Assembly: GCF_014495845.1 (NCBI RefSeq)
Contig: NZ_CP061080.1
Span: 4,516,001-4,580,000, forward strand
DNA from: Aquibium microcysteis
Lineage (GTDB): Bacteria > Pseudomonadota > Alphaproteobacteria > Rhizobiales > Rhizobiaceae
Direction of reading: 5' to 3'
Length of the DNA: 64,000 nucleotides
Shown piece after piece: positions 25,984-34,340 of the stretch. Both the position numbers and the translations under genes were made by a program. Position 1 is the stretch's first letter. Each line of letters opens with the position of its first letter. Below the pieces are notes generated by a model, which saw only the letters and a list, made by a program, of their open reading frames with translations, ran no database searches and was not told where the DNA came from.

Positions 25984-26714
25984 GTTTGGCACCTGGATGG
26001 CACCCCGTCGCCCTTTCGGGCTCCATCGACCCCGGAACCTCGGCCGGAACGCATCTCGACGGCCGCGAATACGTGGTCTGGCGCGACAATTCCGGCGCCG
26101 CCCATGTCTGGGAGGATCGCTGCCCGCATCGCGGCATGAAGCTCTCCTTCGGCTTCGTGCGCGGAGACCACATCGCCTGTCTCTACCACGGCTGGCAGTA
26201 CGACACCGCCGGGCGCTGCCGCTACATTCCCGCCCATCCGGACCTGGAGGTGCCGGCGACGATCACCGTTCCGGTCTTCGCCACGGCGGAGGCCTGCGGC
26301 ATGATCTGGACGACCAAGGACGCCGAGGCCGACCGCGCCGCGCCGCCGTCCGGTTCAGGCGATACGGTGCCCGTTGCGAGCCTGCAGGCGGCGTGCCGAA
26401 CCGAGACCCTCATCGACGCCGTGCGCGCGGCACCTGCTCAGCCCTTCGTGGCAGACGCGGCCGGTTTCGATCTGGCACCGGTTGCCGAAACCCTCTGGCG
26501 CCTGACGGTCGGCGGCGACACGCTGTTGCTCGGAGTGCAGCGGCTGGGGGAGGCGCGCTCGGCGCTGCATGTCGCGATCGAGGGCAGCGAAGCGGTCTAC
26601 GCAGGCGCGGGGCAGGCGCACTGGTTTGCGTGGTTCCGCGCGCTTCGGCACCGGCTGGGCGCGGTAACAGACGCTGGCGCGCGTTCCGCGGCGGCGATGG
26701 CGGAGGCGGTGTGA
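25980..26714 (+). CDS. Stand-alone Rieske [2Fe-2S] protein
   Basis: A 244-residue protein with a full Rieske domain (about 5-110): GWHPVAL, EDRCPHRG, CLYHGWQYD, then RYIPAHP. Cluster ligands are C48, H50, C67 and H70. There is no non-heme iron domain and no reductase domain. The C-terminal part (about 125-244) is not recognised; it has FRALRHRL near its end. The gene lies between the acylphosphatase-like gene and a GST-like gene, with overlaps on both sides. It is the only Rieske cluster in the window and is the natural electron donor for the two cluster-less catalytic subunits at 17401 and 34341. Confidence 0.88.
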   Translation: MSLAPGWHPVALSGSIDPGTSAGTHLDGREYVVWRDNSGAAHVWEDRCPHRGMKLSFGFVRGDHIACLYHGWQYDTAGRCRYIPAHPDLEVPATITVPVFATAEACGMIWTTKDAEADRAAPPSGSGDTVPVASLQAACRTETLIDAVRAAPAQPFVADAAGFDLAPVAETLWRLTVGGDTLLLGVQRLGEARSALHVAIEGSEAVYAGAGQAHWFAWFRALRHRLGAVTDAGARSAAAMAEAV

Positions 26715-27343
26715 TGGCGCTGGTGCTCTTCAATTACGATCTCGACGAGAACAGCTACAAGGTGCGTCTCGCGCTCTCCATGCTTCAGGTCGGGCACGAA
26801 ACGGTGGCCGTCAACGCCTTCCCCGGCAAGGAGCAGGAGACGCCGCCCTTCCTCGCCATGAACCCGATGGGCACGCTGCCGATCCTGAGGGACGGCGACC
26901 TGACGCTGTTCGGCGCCGAGGCGATCCTCGCCCATCTCGCGCGGACGCATGATGGTTCAGGCCGATGGTTGCCGGTCGACGGCGCAGGCTTCGCGCACGT
27001 GATGCAGTGGCTGGTCTTCGCGGCCGGCGATCTGTCCGTTGCATCGCGGGCCCGTGCCCATGCGCTGTTCGGAACGCCGGGCGACGAGGCGGCGCTGCGG
27101 GCAGGGGCGCGCCGGGCGATCGGCGCGATGGAGGACGCGATGACCGTGAACGGCTTCGCCGGGCAGGACTGGTTCGCAGGTCCTGCGCCGACCGTCGCCG
27201 ACGTCGCCCTTTTTCCCGCTTTCGCGCTCAGCCGCGATTTCGGCATCGACCATGACGCCTATCCGGCGCTGCGCAAATGGGCGCGCCGCTTCCGGGCGAT
27301 CCCCGGCTTCCTGACCATGCCGGGCATTCCGGACTACCACTGA
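26714..27343 (+). CDS. Glutathione S-transferase-like protein
   Basis: A 209-residue protein with an N-terminal thioredoxin-like domain ([28 protein letters not shown]) and a C-terminal helical GST domain ([16 protein letters not shown]). It starts on the last base of the Rieske stop codon (TGATG), so the two are translationally coupled. In the NdmCDE caffeine system a GST-like protein, NdmE, holds the oxygenase complex together; this gene is placed to do the same. A plain glutathione transferase acting on a reactive product is the alternative. Confidence 0.85.
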   Translation: MALVLFNYDLDENSYKVRLALSMLQVGHETVAVNAFPGKEQETPPFLAMNPMGTLPILRDGDLTLFGAEAILAHLARTHDGSGRWLPVDGAGFAHVMQWLVFAAGDLSVASRARAHALFGTPGDEAALRAGARRAIGAMEDAMTVNGFAGQDWFAGPAPTVADVALFPAFALSRDFGIDHDAYPALRKWARRFRAIPGFLTMPGIPDYH

Positions 27344-27389
27344 AAGCCAGCCGGCGCGGCCGGTCGCAACGACAGACACGAGGATCACC

Positions 27390-29189
27390 ATGGCTCCGCT
27401 CACCCGCTTCTCCGTCGCGCCGCTGCACATGATGACGCGCCACCTCGCCGCCGTCGCCTCTGGACGGGCGGATCCCGACCTCGTCATCGCCGGGGCGCGC
27501 GTGCTGTCGACCTATTCGGAGCGCATCCTGCCCGAGCGCGAGGTCTGGATCGCCGGCGGCCGCATCGCCGCCGTCAAGCCGGCCGGCAGCCACAAGGGCG
27601 GCGCGAAGCGCTACGACGCGAAGGGCGGCATCGTCGCGCCCGGACTGGTCGACCCGCACATCCACATCGAATCCTCGATGGTGACGGCCTGCGCCTATGC
27701 CGAGGCAGCGCTGCTCAACGGCACGACCACGATCTTCTGCGACAGCCACGAGATCGGCAACGTCATGGACGTGGCCGGCGTCGAGGCGATGCTGGAGGAC
27801 GCGCGCCAGGCGCCGCTGTCGATCTTCCTCACCGTGCCGTCCACCGTGCCGGCCACCTCGGCCGCGCTCGAGACGGCGGGCGGCGACCTGACCGCCGACA
27901 AGATCGGCGCGCTGTTCGACAAATGGCCGGAGGCGCTGGCGCTCGGCGAGAAGATGGATTTCGTGCAGGTGGCGATGGGCGACGAGCGCAGCCACGCCAT
28001 CCTCGCCGCGGCGCTGCAGCGCGGGCGTCCGGTGTCCGGCCACGTCTATGGCCGCGAATTCGTCTCCGCCTATGCCGCGTCCGGCGTCACCGACACGCAC
28101 GAGGCGATCGACCGCGAGATCGCCGACGACATGCTGGAGGCGGGCATCTGGCTGTTCCTGCGCGGCGGGCCGCCGACCACGCCCTGGCACTCGCTGCCGC
28201 AGGCGATCCGCACGGTGACCGAGCTCGGCGCCTCGCACAAGCGCATCGCGGTCTGCACCGACGACCGCGACGCCGACGACCTGCTGCTGTTCGGCCAGGA
28301 CTGGGTGGTTCGCGAGGCGATCAAGGCCGGGATGAGCCCAGAGCAGGCCTGGAGCATGGGCTCGCTGCACGGCGCGACCCGCTTCGGCGTCGAGGTCGAG
28401 GTGGGCGGCATGGGCGGCGGCCGGCGCGCCGACCTCGTCCTGCTCGACGACGGCATGAAGCCGGTCAGCACCTGGTATGGCGGCGAGCTGGTGGTGGAGA
28501 ATCGCGCGATCACGCCGGTGCTCGATGCCGCGCTTTCGGCGCGCTACCGCTACCCCGAAGCCGCCTACCACACCGTCAGGCTGCCGAAGGAGATCAGGCT
28601 CGTGCCCGACCTGCCGACGGGTCCGGTCACGGTCAATGCCATCCGCACCGAACTGCCCGGCATCACGCTCGGCCACCAGAAGATCGCGCTGGAGCCGGCG
28701 AACGACTGGCAGGCGCATTTCGAGCGGCACGGCCTGTGCTTCGTCACCGTGGTGGAGCGGCACGGCAAATCGGACGGCAACGTCGCGCACGGGCTGCTGT
28801 CGAATTTCGGCCTGACCCGCGGCGCCGTCGCCTCCTCGGTCGGCCACGACAGCCACAACATCATCCTGGCCGGCGTCAGCGAGGCAGACATGCAGGTGGC
28901 GCTGCGCGCGCTGGAGAAGACGCAGGGCGGCGTCTGCGTGGTGGTCGACGGCGAGGTGACCGCCATGGTCGAGCTGCCGATCGCGGGTCTGCTCTCCGAC
29001 AAGCGCGTGACGGAGGTGGCCGAGGAGGTGAAGCTGATGAAGACGCAGTGGGATGCCGCCGGCTGCACCATCCCCTACATGGGCTTCAACCTGATCCCGC
29101 TGTCGGTCATCCCCGAGATCCGCATCACCGACAAGGGCCTCGTGCTGGTACCGCAGATGGAGATCGTGCCGCTGGTGGAACCGGCCTGA
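27390..29189 (+). CDS. ade: Adenine deaminase (AdeC type)
   Basis: A 599-residue amidohydrolase that converts adenine to hypoxanthine. It has [17 protein letters not shown] with metal ligands at 90/92, [13 protein letters not shown] ([15 protein letters not shown]), [11 protein letters not shown], and the C-terminal adenine-deaminase domain with [12 protein letters not shown]. It lies 46 bases downstream of the GST-like gene and shares one base with the LysR start. It is a second route for adenine-type substrates beside the enzyme at 24422. Confidence 0.93.
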   Translation: MAPLTRFSVAPLHMMTRHLAAVASGRADPDLVIAGARVLSTYSERILPEREVWIAGGRIAAVKPAGSHKGGAKRYDAKGGIVAPGLVDPHIHIESSMVTACAYAEAALLNGTTTIFCDSHEIGNVMDVAGVEAMLEDARQAPLSIFLTVPSTVPATSAALETAGGDLTADKIGALFDKWPEALALGEKMDFVQVAMGDERSHAILAAALQRGRPVSGHVYGREFVSAYAASGVTDTHEAIDREIADDMLEAGIWLFLRGGPPTTPWHSLPQAIRTVTELGASHKRIAVCTDDRDADDLLLFGQDWVVREAIKAGMSPEQAWSMGSLHGATRFGVEVEVGGMGGGRRADLVLLDDGMKPVSTWYGGELVVENRAITPVLDAALSARYRYPEAAYHTVRLPKEIRLVPDLPTGPVTVNAIRTELPGITLGHQKIALEPANDWQAHFERHGLCFVTVVERHGKSDGNVAHGLLSNFGLTRGAVASSVGHDSHNIILAGVSEADMQVALRALEKTQGGVCVVVDGEVTAMVELPIAGLLSDKRVTEVAEEVKLMKTQWDAAGCTIPYMGFNLIPLSVIPEIRITDKGLVLVPQMEIVPLVEPA

Positions 29190-30109
29190 TGGACCTCTTC
29201 CGCTCCGGGCTGGTTTCGCCGCGCCTCCACTACTTCCAGCTGGTGGCGCGGCTCGGTTCGGTGCGCCAGACGGCCCAGGTGCTCAACGTCGCGCCGTCCT
29301 CGATCAGCCGGGTGATCAAGGGGCTAGAGGACGAGATCGGCACGCCGCTGTTCGAGCGGGTGCGCCAGCGCCTGAAGCTCACCAGCGCCGGCGAACTGCT
29401 GCTCTACCATGCGCGGCTGAGCACGTCGGAACTGTCGCGCGCCTGGTCGGAGATCAACGACCTGCGCGGCCTCAATCGCGGCGCGCTGACGGTGGCGGTG
29501 GTGGAAAGCGCCGCGCGCGGGCTGATGCCGGATGCGCTGGAGGCGTTCTGGTCGAAGCATCCGCTGATCACCGTCGACGTACGGGTTGCGAGTTCGCAAC
29601 AGGCCTGCGACGCGGTGGCCGACGGGGAATGCGATGCCGCCATCGCCTTCGACATCCGCGTCCCCCGCACCGTGCGCCGACTTGCGACGGCATTGCTGCC
29701 GGTCGGTGTCGTCGCACATCCGTCCAGCCGTTTCGCGGATCGCAAGGAGCTGAAGCTGTTCGATCTCTCGGGCGAGCAGGTGATCCTGTCGGACGCGAGC
29801 CTTGCGCTCGGACTCTCGGTCAACGAGGCGATCAACCGCTCCATCATCGATCTCACCCGCCGCACCCGCACCAACTCGATCGCGCTAATGGGCGACCTTG
29901 CCCGCCGCAACCTCGGCACGGCGCTGCAGACGCGTCTCGGCGTCGAGCGGGAACTGGCCGAAGGAAGTCTGATCTTCGTGCCGCTGCGCGATCCCAAGGT
30001 GCCTCCGCGGCGACTGATGCTGCTCACCCGCGGCGAGCGCGAGATGTCGGAGGCGGCCTCGGCCTTCGCTGCGGTGCTCGCGCGGGCAGTCGAGCGACTG
30101 GAGGAATAG
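29189..30109 (+). CDS. LysR-family transcriptional regulator
   Basis: A 306-residue LysR protein. The N-terminal helix-turn-helix spans about 12-70 (QTAQVLNVAPSSISRVIKGLE), followed by a periplasmic-binding-like effector domain. It overlaps the adenine deaminase stop by one base, so it is cotranscribed with the genes upstream. A LysR-type box lies just after its stop at 30114-30126 and points to control of the next gene block. The effector is probably a purine or its degradation product; this is inferred from context. Confidence 0.9.
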   Translation: MDLFRSGLVSPRLHYFQLVARLGSVRQTAQVLNVAPSSISRVIKGLEDEIGTPLFERVRQRLKLTSAGELLLYHARLSTSELSRAWSEINDLRGLNRGALTVAVVESAARGLMPDALEAFWSKHPLITVDVRVASSQQACDAVADGECDAAIAFDIRVPRTVRRLATALLPVGVVAHPSSRFADRKELKLFDLSGEQVILSDASLALGLSVNEAINRSIIDLTRRTRTNSIALMGDLARRNLGTALQTRLGVERELAEGSLIFVPLRDPKVPPRRLMLLTRGEREMSEAASAFAAVLARAVERLEE

Positions 30110-30113
30110 TTGT

Positions 30114-30126
30114 TGCGTTATACGCA
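30114..30126. promoter_or_regulatory. LysR-type binding site TGCGT-TAT-ACGCA
   Basis: A 13-base dyad with exact T-N11-A form, the LysR consensus, located 4 bases after the lysR stop and 75 bases before the split TPP enzyme. The gap 30110-30201 is AT-richer than its surroundings and contains TTGAAC at 30131, so a separate regulated promoter for the downstream genes is likely. Confidence 0.55.
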
Positions 30127-30201
30127 TCAATTGAACGCAGAAAATCAGTCTATTCAGAACAAGTCCTATTTGCGAGCGTCATCGCGCATGGAGAACCGGA
30201 C

Positions 30202-30702
30202 ATGAAGCAGAGCGCCGTCGACGCGGTGATCAGGGGACTGAAGAAGGCGGGCGTGTCGATCGTCTGCTACCTGCCGGATTCCCTGTTCAAGGAACTCTAT
30301 CCGGCGCTCGACGCCGATCCGGACATCCGCACCATCCGCGTCACCAACGAGGGCGAGGGCGCGGCGATCTGCGGCGGCGTCTTCCTGTCGGGCAAACGGG
30401 CGGCGCTGGTGATGGAGAACTCCGGCCTCCGCGCCTCGGTGGAGCCGCTCGCCCGCATGGGGCTCGGCGCCGGCATCCCCGTGGTGATGCTGATGAGCTA
30501 TCGCGGCGAGCTCGGCGAGAACAACTGGTGGGCTATCCCGCACGGCATCACCATGGAGCCTGTGCTCGACGCGCTGCGCATTCCCTACCGGGTGGTGCGC
30601 GAGGAGGAGGCGATCGAGCGCGCGATCGTCGATGCCTACGCCTGGTCCTACGCTTCCTACTATCATTCGGCGATCGCGCTCGGCGGAGAGGTGGTGCGAT
30701 GA
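30202..30702 (+). CDS. TPP-dependent decarboxylase, alpha subunit (sulfopyruvate/phosphonopyruvate-decarboxylase-like)
   Basis: A 166-residue protein equal to the N-terminal pyrimidine-binding domain of TPP enzymes. It has YLPDSLFKELYP, the conserved Glu in TNEGEGAAICGG that activates TPP, and MENSGLRASVEP. Stand-alone domains like this pair with a beta subunit in sulfopyruvate decarboxylase (ComD/ComE). GGAGA lies before ATG 30202, and the end overlaps the beta gene by four bases. The keto acid used here is unknown. Confidence 0.85.
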   Translation: MKQSAVDAVIRGLKKAGVSIVCYLPDSLFKELYPALDADPDIRTIRVTNEGEGAAICGGVFLSGKRAALVMENSGLRASVEPLARMGLGAGIPVVMLMSYRGELGENNWWAIPHGITMEPVLDALRIPYRVVREEEAIERAIVDAYAWSYASYYHSAIALGGEVVR

Positions 30703-31307
30703 AGCGCTACGACTGCATGACGGCGCTAGGCAAGCGCCTCAAGGACGAGCTGGTCATCCTGTCGCTCGGCGGCTCGGTGGACGAATGGTACAACGCCGCG
30801 CCGCACATGCGCGAGGCGAGCCTCTTCCAGCAGCAGCTCGGCTGCGTCACGCCGCAGGCCTTCGGGCTGGCGGCCGGCCTGCCGCACCGGCGCATCGTCT
30901 CGCTCGACACCGATGGCGGGCTGCTGTTCAACCTCGGCATCCTCGCCACGCTCGGCAACGAGCAGCCGAAGAACCTCTTCGTCGTGGTCTGGGACAACGA
31001 GCGCTACCAGTCGATCGGCGGCCCGCCCACCCACACCGCCTTCGGCCGCGTCGACCTCGCCGCCATCGCCCGCGGCGCGGGCGTCGAGCACGCCTACACG
31101 GTGCGCACCGTCGAGGATTTCGATGCCCATTGCGAGGCCGGACTGAAGGCCGACGTGCCCTATGTCGTCGTCGCCAAGGTCGACGGCATCTTGCAGCCCG
31201 GCATCAAGCGCAAGCATTCCGACGGCCGAGAGGACAAGTACATCTTCGTGCGCCATGTCGAAGCGACGGAAGGCATTGTGATCATGGGTCCGAGCGAGCA
31301 CAACTGA
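30699..31307 (+). CDS. TPP-dependent decarboxylase, beta subunit
   Basis: A 202-residue protein equal to the TPP/Mg-binding domain. The motif SLDTDGGLLFNLGILATLGN is the GDG-type diphosphate site with Asn as a metal ligand, followed by VVWDNERYQSIGG. It is translated by overlap with the alpha subunit and together they form one active site. Neither sulfolactate nor phosphonate genes are nearby, so decarboxylation of a purine-derived 2-keto acid is a possible but unproven role. Confidence 0.87.
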   Translation: MKRYDCMTALGKRLKDELVILSLGGSVDEWYNAAPHMREASLFQQQLGCVTPQAFGLAAGLPHRRIVSLDTDGGLLFNLGILATLGNEQPKNLFVVVWDNERYQSIGGPPTHTAFGRVDLAAIARGAGVEHAYTVRTVEDFDAHCEAGLKADVPYVVVAKVDGILQPGIKRKHSDGREDKYIFVRHVEATEGIVIMGPSEHN

Positions 31308-31323
31308 CCGGGCAGGCGATGAC

Positions 31324-32886
31324 ATGACCGCTTTGCCCCTCCTCCCGATGAAACCGCTTGCCGGGGGCTACGACGTGATCGTCGTCGGCTCCGGTTCCGG
31401 CGGCGCGGCGGTGACGCGGCGGCTGGTCGATGCCGGCGTCGCGGTACTGCTGGTCGAGGCGGGACCGGCGGGCATCGGCGTCGAAGAGATCGAGGATCCC
31501 GCGCAGTGGGTGCCGCTGATGCGCAGCCGCTGGGACTGGGGCTACGACTACGCCCCTGCGCCGCACGTCGATGGCCGCGTCATCGGAATTCCGCGCGGGC
31601 GGGTGCTCGGCGGCTCGACGGCGATCAACGCGATGATGTGGTATCGCGGCCACCCGATGGACTACGACATCTGGGAGGCGGCCGGAGCGGCGGGCTGGAG
31701 CTTTGCCGACTGCCTCCCGTACTTTCGAAAGTGCGAGGACTGGGAGGACGGCGAGACCGAATTTCGCGGCGCCGGCGGTCCGCTTCGTATCGAACGCGAG
31801 ACGGAGATTCATCCCGTCGCTCAGGCGCTGATCGACGGCGCAGCGGCGATCGGCATCCCGGTGATCGACGACCCGAACGGCCCCGACAACGAAGGCGCCG
31901 CGCGCTCCAACTTCAACATCGCTGGCGGACGGCGCTGGAGTTCTGCGACCGGCTATCTCTGGCCGATTCTCGACCGCCCGAACCTGACGGTGGTGACGGA
32001 ATCGCTTGCCATCTCGCTGCTGATCGAGAACGGTCGTTGCGTGGGCGTCCGACACCTGGTCGATGGCAAGGTGGTCGAGACCCGTGCGCACGATCGCGTG
32101 GTGCTGGCCGCGGGCGCGATCGACACGCCGCGGCTCCTGATGCTGTCGGGCATCGGCGATCCGGCCGAACTCGCCCGCCTCGGCCTTCCCCTTGTCCATG
32201 CCCTGCCCGGCGTCGGGCGCAACCTGCAGGACCATCCGCTGGCGCAGGCCTGCGTCGTCCGCTCGAAACGACCGCTCGGGCCGGTCACCGGCAATGGCGG
32301 CGGCTCGATGGTGAACTGGAAATCGCGGCCCGGCCTGCCGCAGCCCGATCTGCACGCCTTTCCGGTGCAGGGCAACAGCGCCGAGCCGCCGCTGCGCGCC
32401 CGCTACGACCTGTCCGGCGACGTCTTCTCCTTCGGTTTCGGGCTGATGCGCTCGAAGAGCGTCGGCCATCTGCGCCTGCTCGAGGGCCGGCCCGGCGGCG
32501 CGCTGGAGATCCAGCCGAATTACCTGGCCGAGCCCGAGGATCGCGAAGCGATGCTCGCCGCCCTCGAGCAAGTGATGGACATGGCCGCCGCGCCCGTGAA
32601 CGCGCATCTCTTCGACGGTTTCGCCGCGCCCGACCGGCGGCTCTCCCGCGCAGAGGCGGAGACCTTTCTGAAGGAGGCCTGCTCGACCTTCTTCCACACT
32701 TGCGGCACCTGCCGGATGGGCGAGGACGATCTCGCCGTTGTGGACAGCCGGCTGTCGCTGCGCGGGCTCGACGGCCTGACGGTCGCCGACGCCTCGGTCA
32801 TCCCGGTCATCCCCACCTGCAACACCCACGCGCCGACGACCATGATCGGCGAGCGCGCGGCGAGCTTCGTGCTGGGGCTGGCATGA
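31324..32886 (+). CDS. GMC-family FAD-dependent alcohol oxidoreductase
   Basis: A 520-residue choline-dehydrogenase-like enzyme. It has VVGSGSGGAAVTRRL for FAD binding, GRVLGGSTAINAMMWYRG, GAIDTPRLLMLSGIG, and the C-terminal catalytic region FFHTCGTCRMG and PTCNTHAPTTMIGERAA. It oxidises a primary or secondary alcohol to an aldehyde or ketone. It starts 16 bases after the TPP beta subunit. With the decarboxylase, molybdenum hydroxylase and aldehyde dehydrogenase around it, it suggests breakdown of a hydroxylated side chain or sugar part. Confidence 0.9.
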   Translation: MTALPLLPMKPLAGGYDVIVVGSGSGGAAVTRRLVDAGVAVLLVEAGPAGIGVEEIEDPAQWVPLMRSRWDWGYDYAPAPHVDGRVIGIPRGRVLGGSTAINAMMWYRGHPMDYDIWEAAGAAGWSFADCLPYFRKCEDWEDGETEFRGAGGPLRIERETEIHPVAQALIDGAAAIGIPVIDDPNGPDNEGAARSNFNIAGGRRWSSATGYLWPILDRPNLTVVTESLAISLLIENGRCVGVRHLVDGKVVETRAHDRVVLAAGAIDTPRLLMLSGIGDPAELARLGLPLVHALPGVGRNLQDHPLAQACVVRSKRPLGPVTGNGGGSMVNWKSRPGLPQPDLHAFPVQGNSAEPPLRARYDLSGDVFSFGFGLMRSKSVGHLRLLEGRPGGALEIQPNYLAEPEDREAMLAALEQVMDMAAAPVNAHLFDGFAAPDRRLSRAEAETFLKEACSTFFHTCGTCRMGEDDLAVVDSRLSLRGLDGLTVADASVIPVIPTCNTHAPTTMIGERAASFVLGLA

Positions 32887-32944
32887 GGCTTGCTTTTTTC
32901 GAAACCGGCTGGCGATGCGCCGGCAGACCAGAGGACCGACGCCC

Positions 32945-34324
32945 ATGATGCAGGCACTCATCCTGGCAGCGGACGCGCTGCTCACCATGGATGCGCAGGA
33001 CCGCGTCGTCGTCGGCGGCGCCGTGCTGGTCGAAGACGGGCGCATCGCGGCGGTCGGCACGCGCGACGCGCTCGTTGCCGCGCACCCGCACGTCGCGGTG
33101 AAACCGCTGCCGAAAACGGTGCTGATGCCCGGCCTCGTCAACGCCCACGCCCATTCCGGCTTCCTGCGCGGCACGGCCGAGCACCTGCCGGTGTGGGACT
33201 GGCTGACGCTGCACATCAACCCGATGCACCGCATGCTGCAGCCGCACGAGGCGCAAGCCGCGTCCTGGCTCTGCTATGCCGAGTCCGTGCTCGGCGGCAC
33301 GACCACGGTGGTGGACATGTGGCGCTTCATGAACGGCAGTGCGAGGGCCGCCGAGGCGATCGGCAACCGGCTGGTGGCCGTTCCCTATGTCGGCGAGCAC
33401 CCGGACTATGACTATTTCGACACGCTCGACATGAACGAGGCGCTGATCGAGGGCTGGCACCGCAAGGCCGGCGGGCGCGTCAACGTCTGGGTCGGGCTGG
33501 AGCATCTCTTCTACGCCGACGAAGCCGCGCAGCGGCGGGCGGTCGAGATGGCGAAGCGCCACGGCACCGGCTTCCACACCCATTGCAGCGAGGCCGAGAT
33601 CGAGCTCGCCGAGTTCCAGAAGCGCTACGGCAAGCGGCCGATGTTCGTGCTCGACGATCTCGGCTTCTTCGAGACCCCGCGCGCCATGATCGCCCATGCC
33701 GTCTGGCTCGACCAGGCGGAAGTGGATCTGATCGCAGGGCGGCCAGTCTCGGTCGCCCACAATCCGGTCTCCAACATGAAGCTCGCCAGCGGCATCGCGC
33801 CCATCGCCGAGATGCTGGCCGTGGGCGTACCGGTCGGCATCGGCACCGACGGCGAGAAGGAGAACAACAATTTCGACATGTTCGAGGAGATGAAGGTGGC
33901 TTCGCTGCTGGGCAAGCTGAAGCATCTCGACGCCGCGGCGATGGACAGTTGGCAGGTGCTGCGCATGGGAACCATCCTCGGCGCGAAGGCCGTCGGCCTC
34001 GATCACGAGATCGGCTCGATCGAGGTCGGCAAACGCGCCGACATCATCGCCGTGCGGACCGACACCCCGCGCATGACGCCGTTCTTCCCGGAGGGACCGT
34101 ATTTCAACCTGCAGCACAATCTCGTCCACGCCGTGCGCGGCGGCGACGTGTCGATGACCATGGTCGACGGACGGATCCTGGTCGAGGACGGCGAACTGAA
34201 GACCGCCTCGATGACCGAGATCCTGGCCGAGATCCACGCCGTCGCGCCGGGCCTCTTCGCCCGTCGCGCCGCATGGCTTGCCGATCACGCCGAGGGCACC
34301 AGACAGTGGACCAAGGAGAGCTGA
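32945..34324 (+). CDS. Amidohydrolase, SAH/MTA-deaminase-like (second copy)
   Basis: A 459-residue amidohydrolase with metal ligands at 68/70 (PGLVNAHAHSGFLRG), HTHCSEAE, IAHAVWL and IGTDGEKENNNFDMFEEMK. It belongs to the same broad deaminase family as 16052 but is only distantly similar, so it likely has its own substrate. Start ATG 32945 has GAGGA about nine bases upstream; ATG 32948 is also possible. The open frame begins further upstream but without support. It precedes the second Rieske catalytic gene by 16 bases, mirroring the pairing at 16052/17401. Confidence 0.85.
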   Translation: MMQALILAADALLTMDAQDRVVVGGAVLVEDGRIAAVGTRDALVAAHPHVAVKPLPKTVLMPGLVNAHAHSGFLRGTAEHLPVWDWLTLHINPMHRMLQPHEAQAASWLCYAESVLGGTTTVVDMWRFMNGSARAAEAIGNRLVAVPYVGEHPDYDYFDTLDMNEALIEGWHRKAGGRVNVWVGLEHLFYADEAAQRRAVEMAKRHGTGFHTHCSEAEIELAEFQKRYGKRPMFVLDDLGFFETPRAMIAHAVWLDQAEVDLIAGRPVSVAHNPVSNMKLASGIAPIAEMLAVGVPVGIGTDGEKENNNFDMFEEMKVASLLGKLKHLDAAAMDSWQVLRMGTILGAKAVGLDHEIGSIEVGKRADIIAVRTDTPRMTPFFPEGPYFNLQHNLVHAVRGGDVSMTMVDGRILVEDGELKTASMTEILAEIHAVAPGLFARRAAWLADHAEGTRQWTKES

Positions 34325-34340
34325 ACCGGAGCGCCACACC

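Noticed and set aside
31282..33234. A 650-codon minus-strand frame opposite the GMC oxidoreductase
   Set aside because: Antisense shadow of a clear coding region with no motifs of its own.
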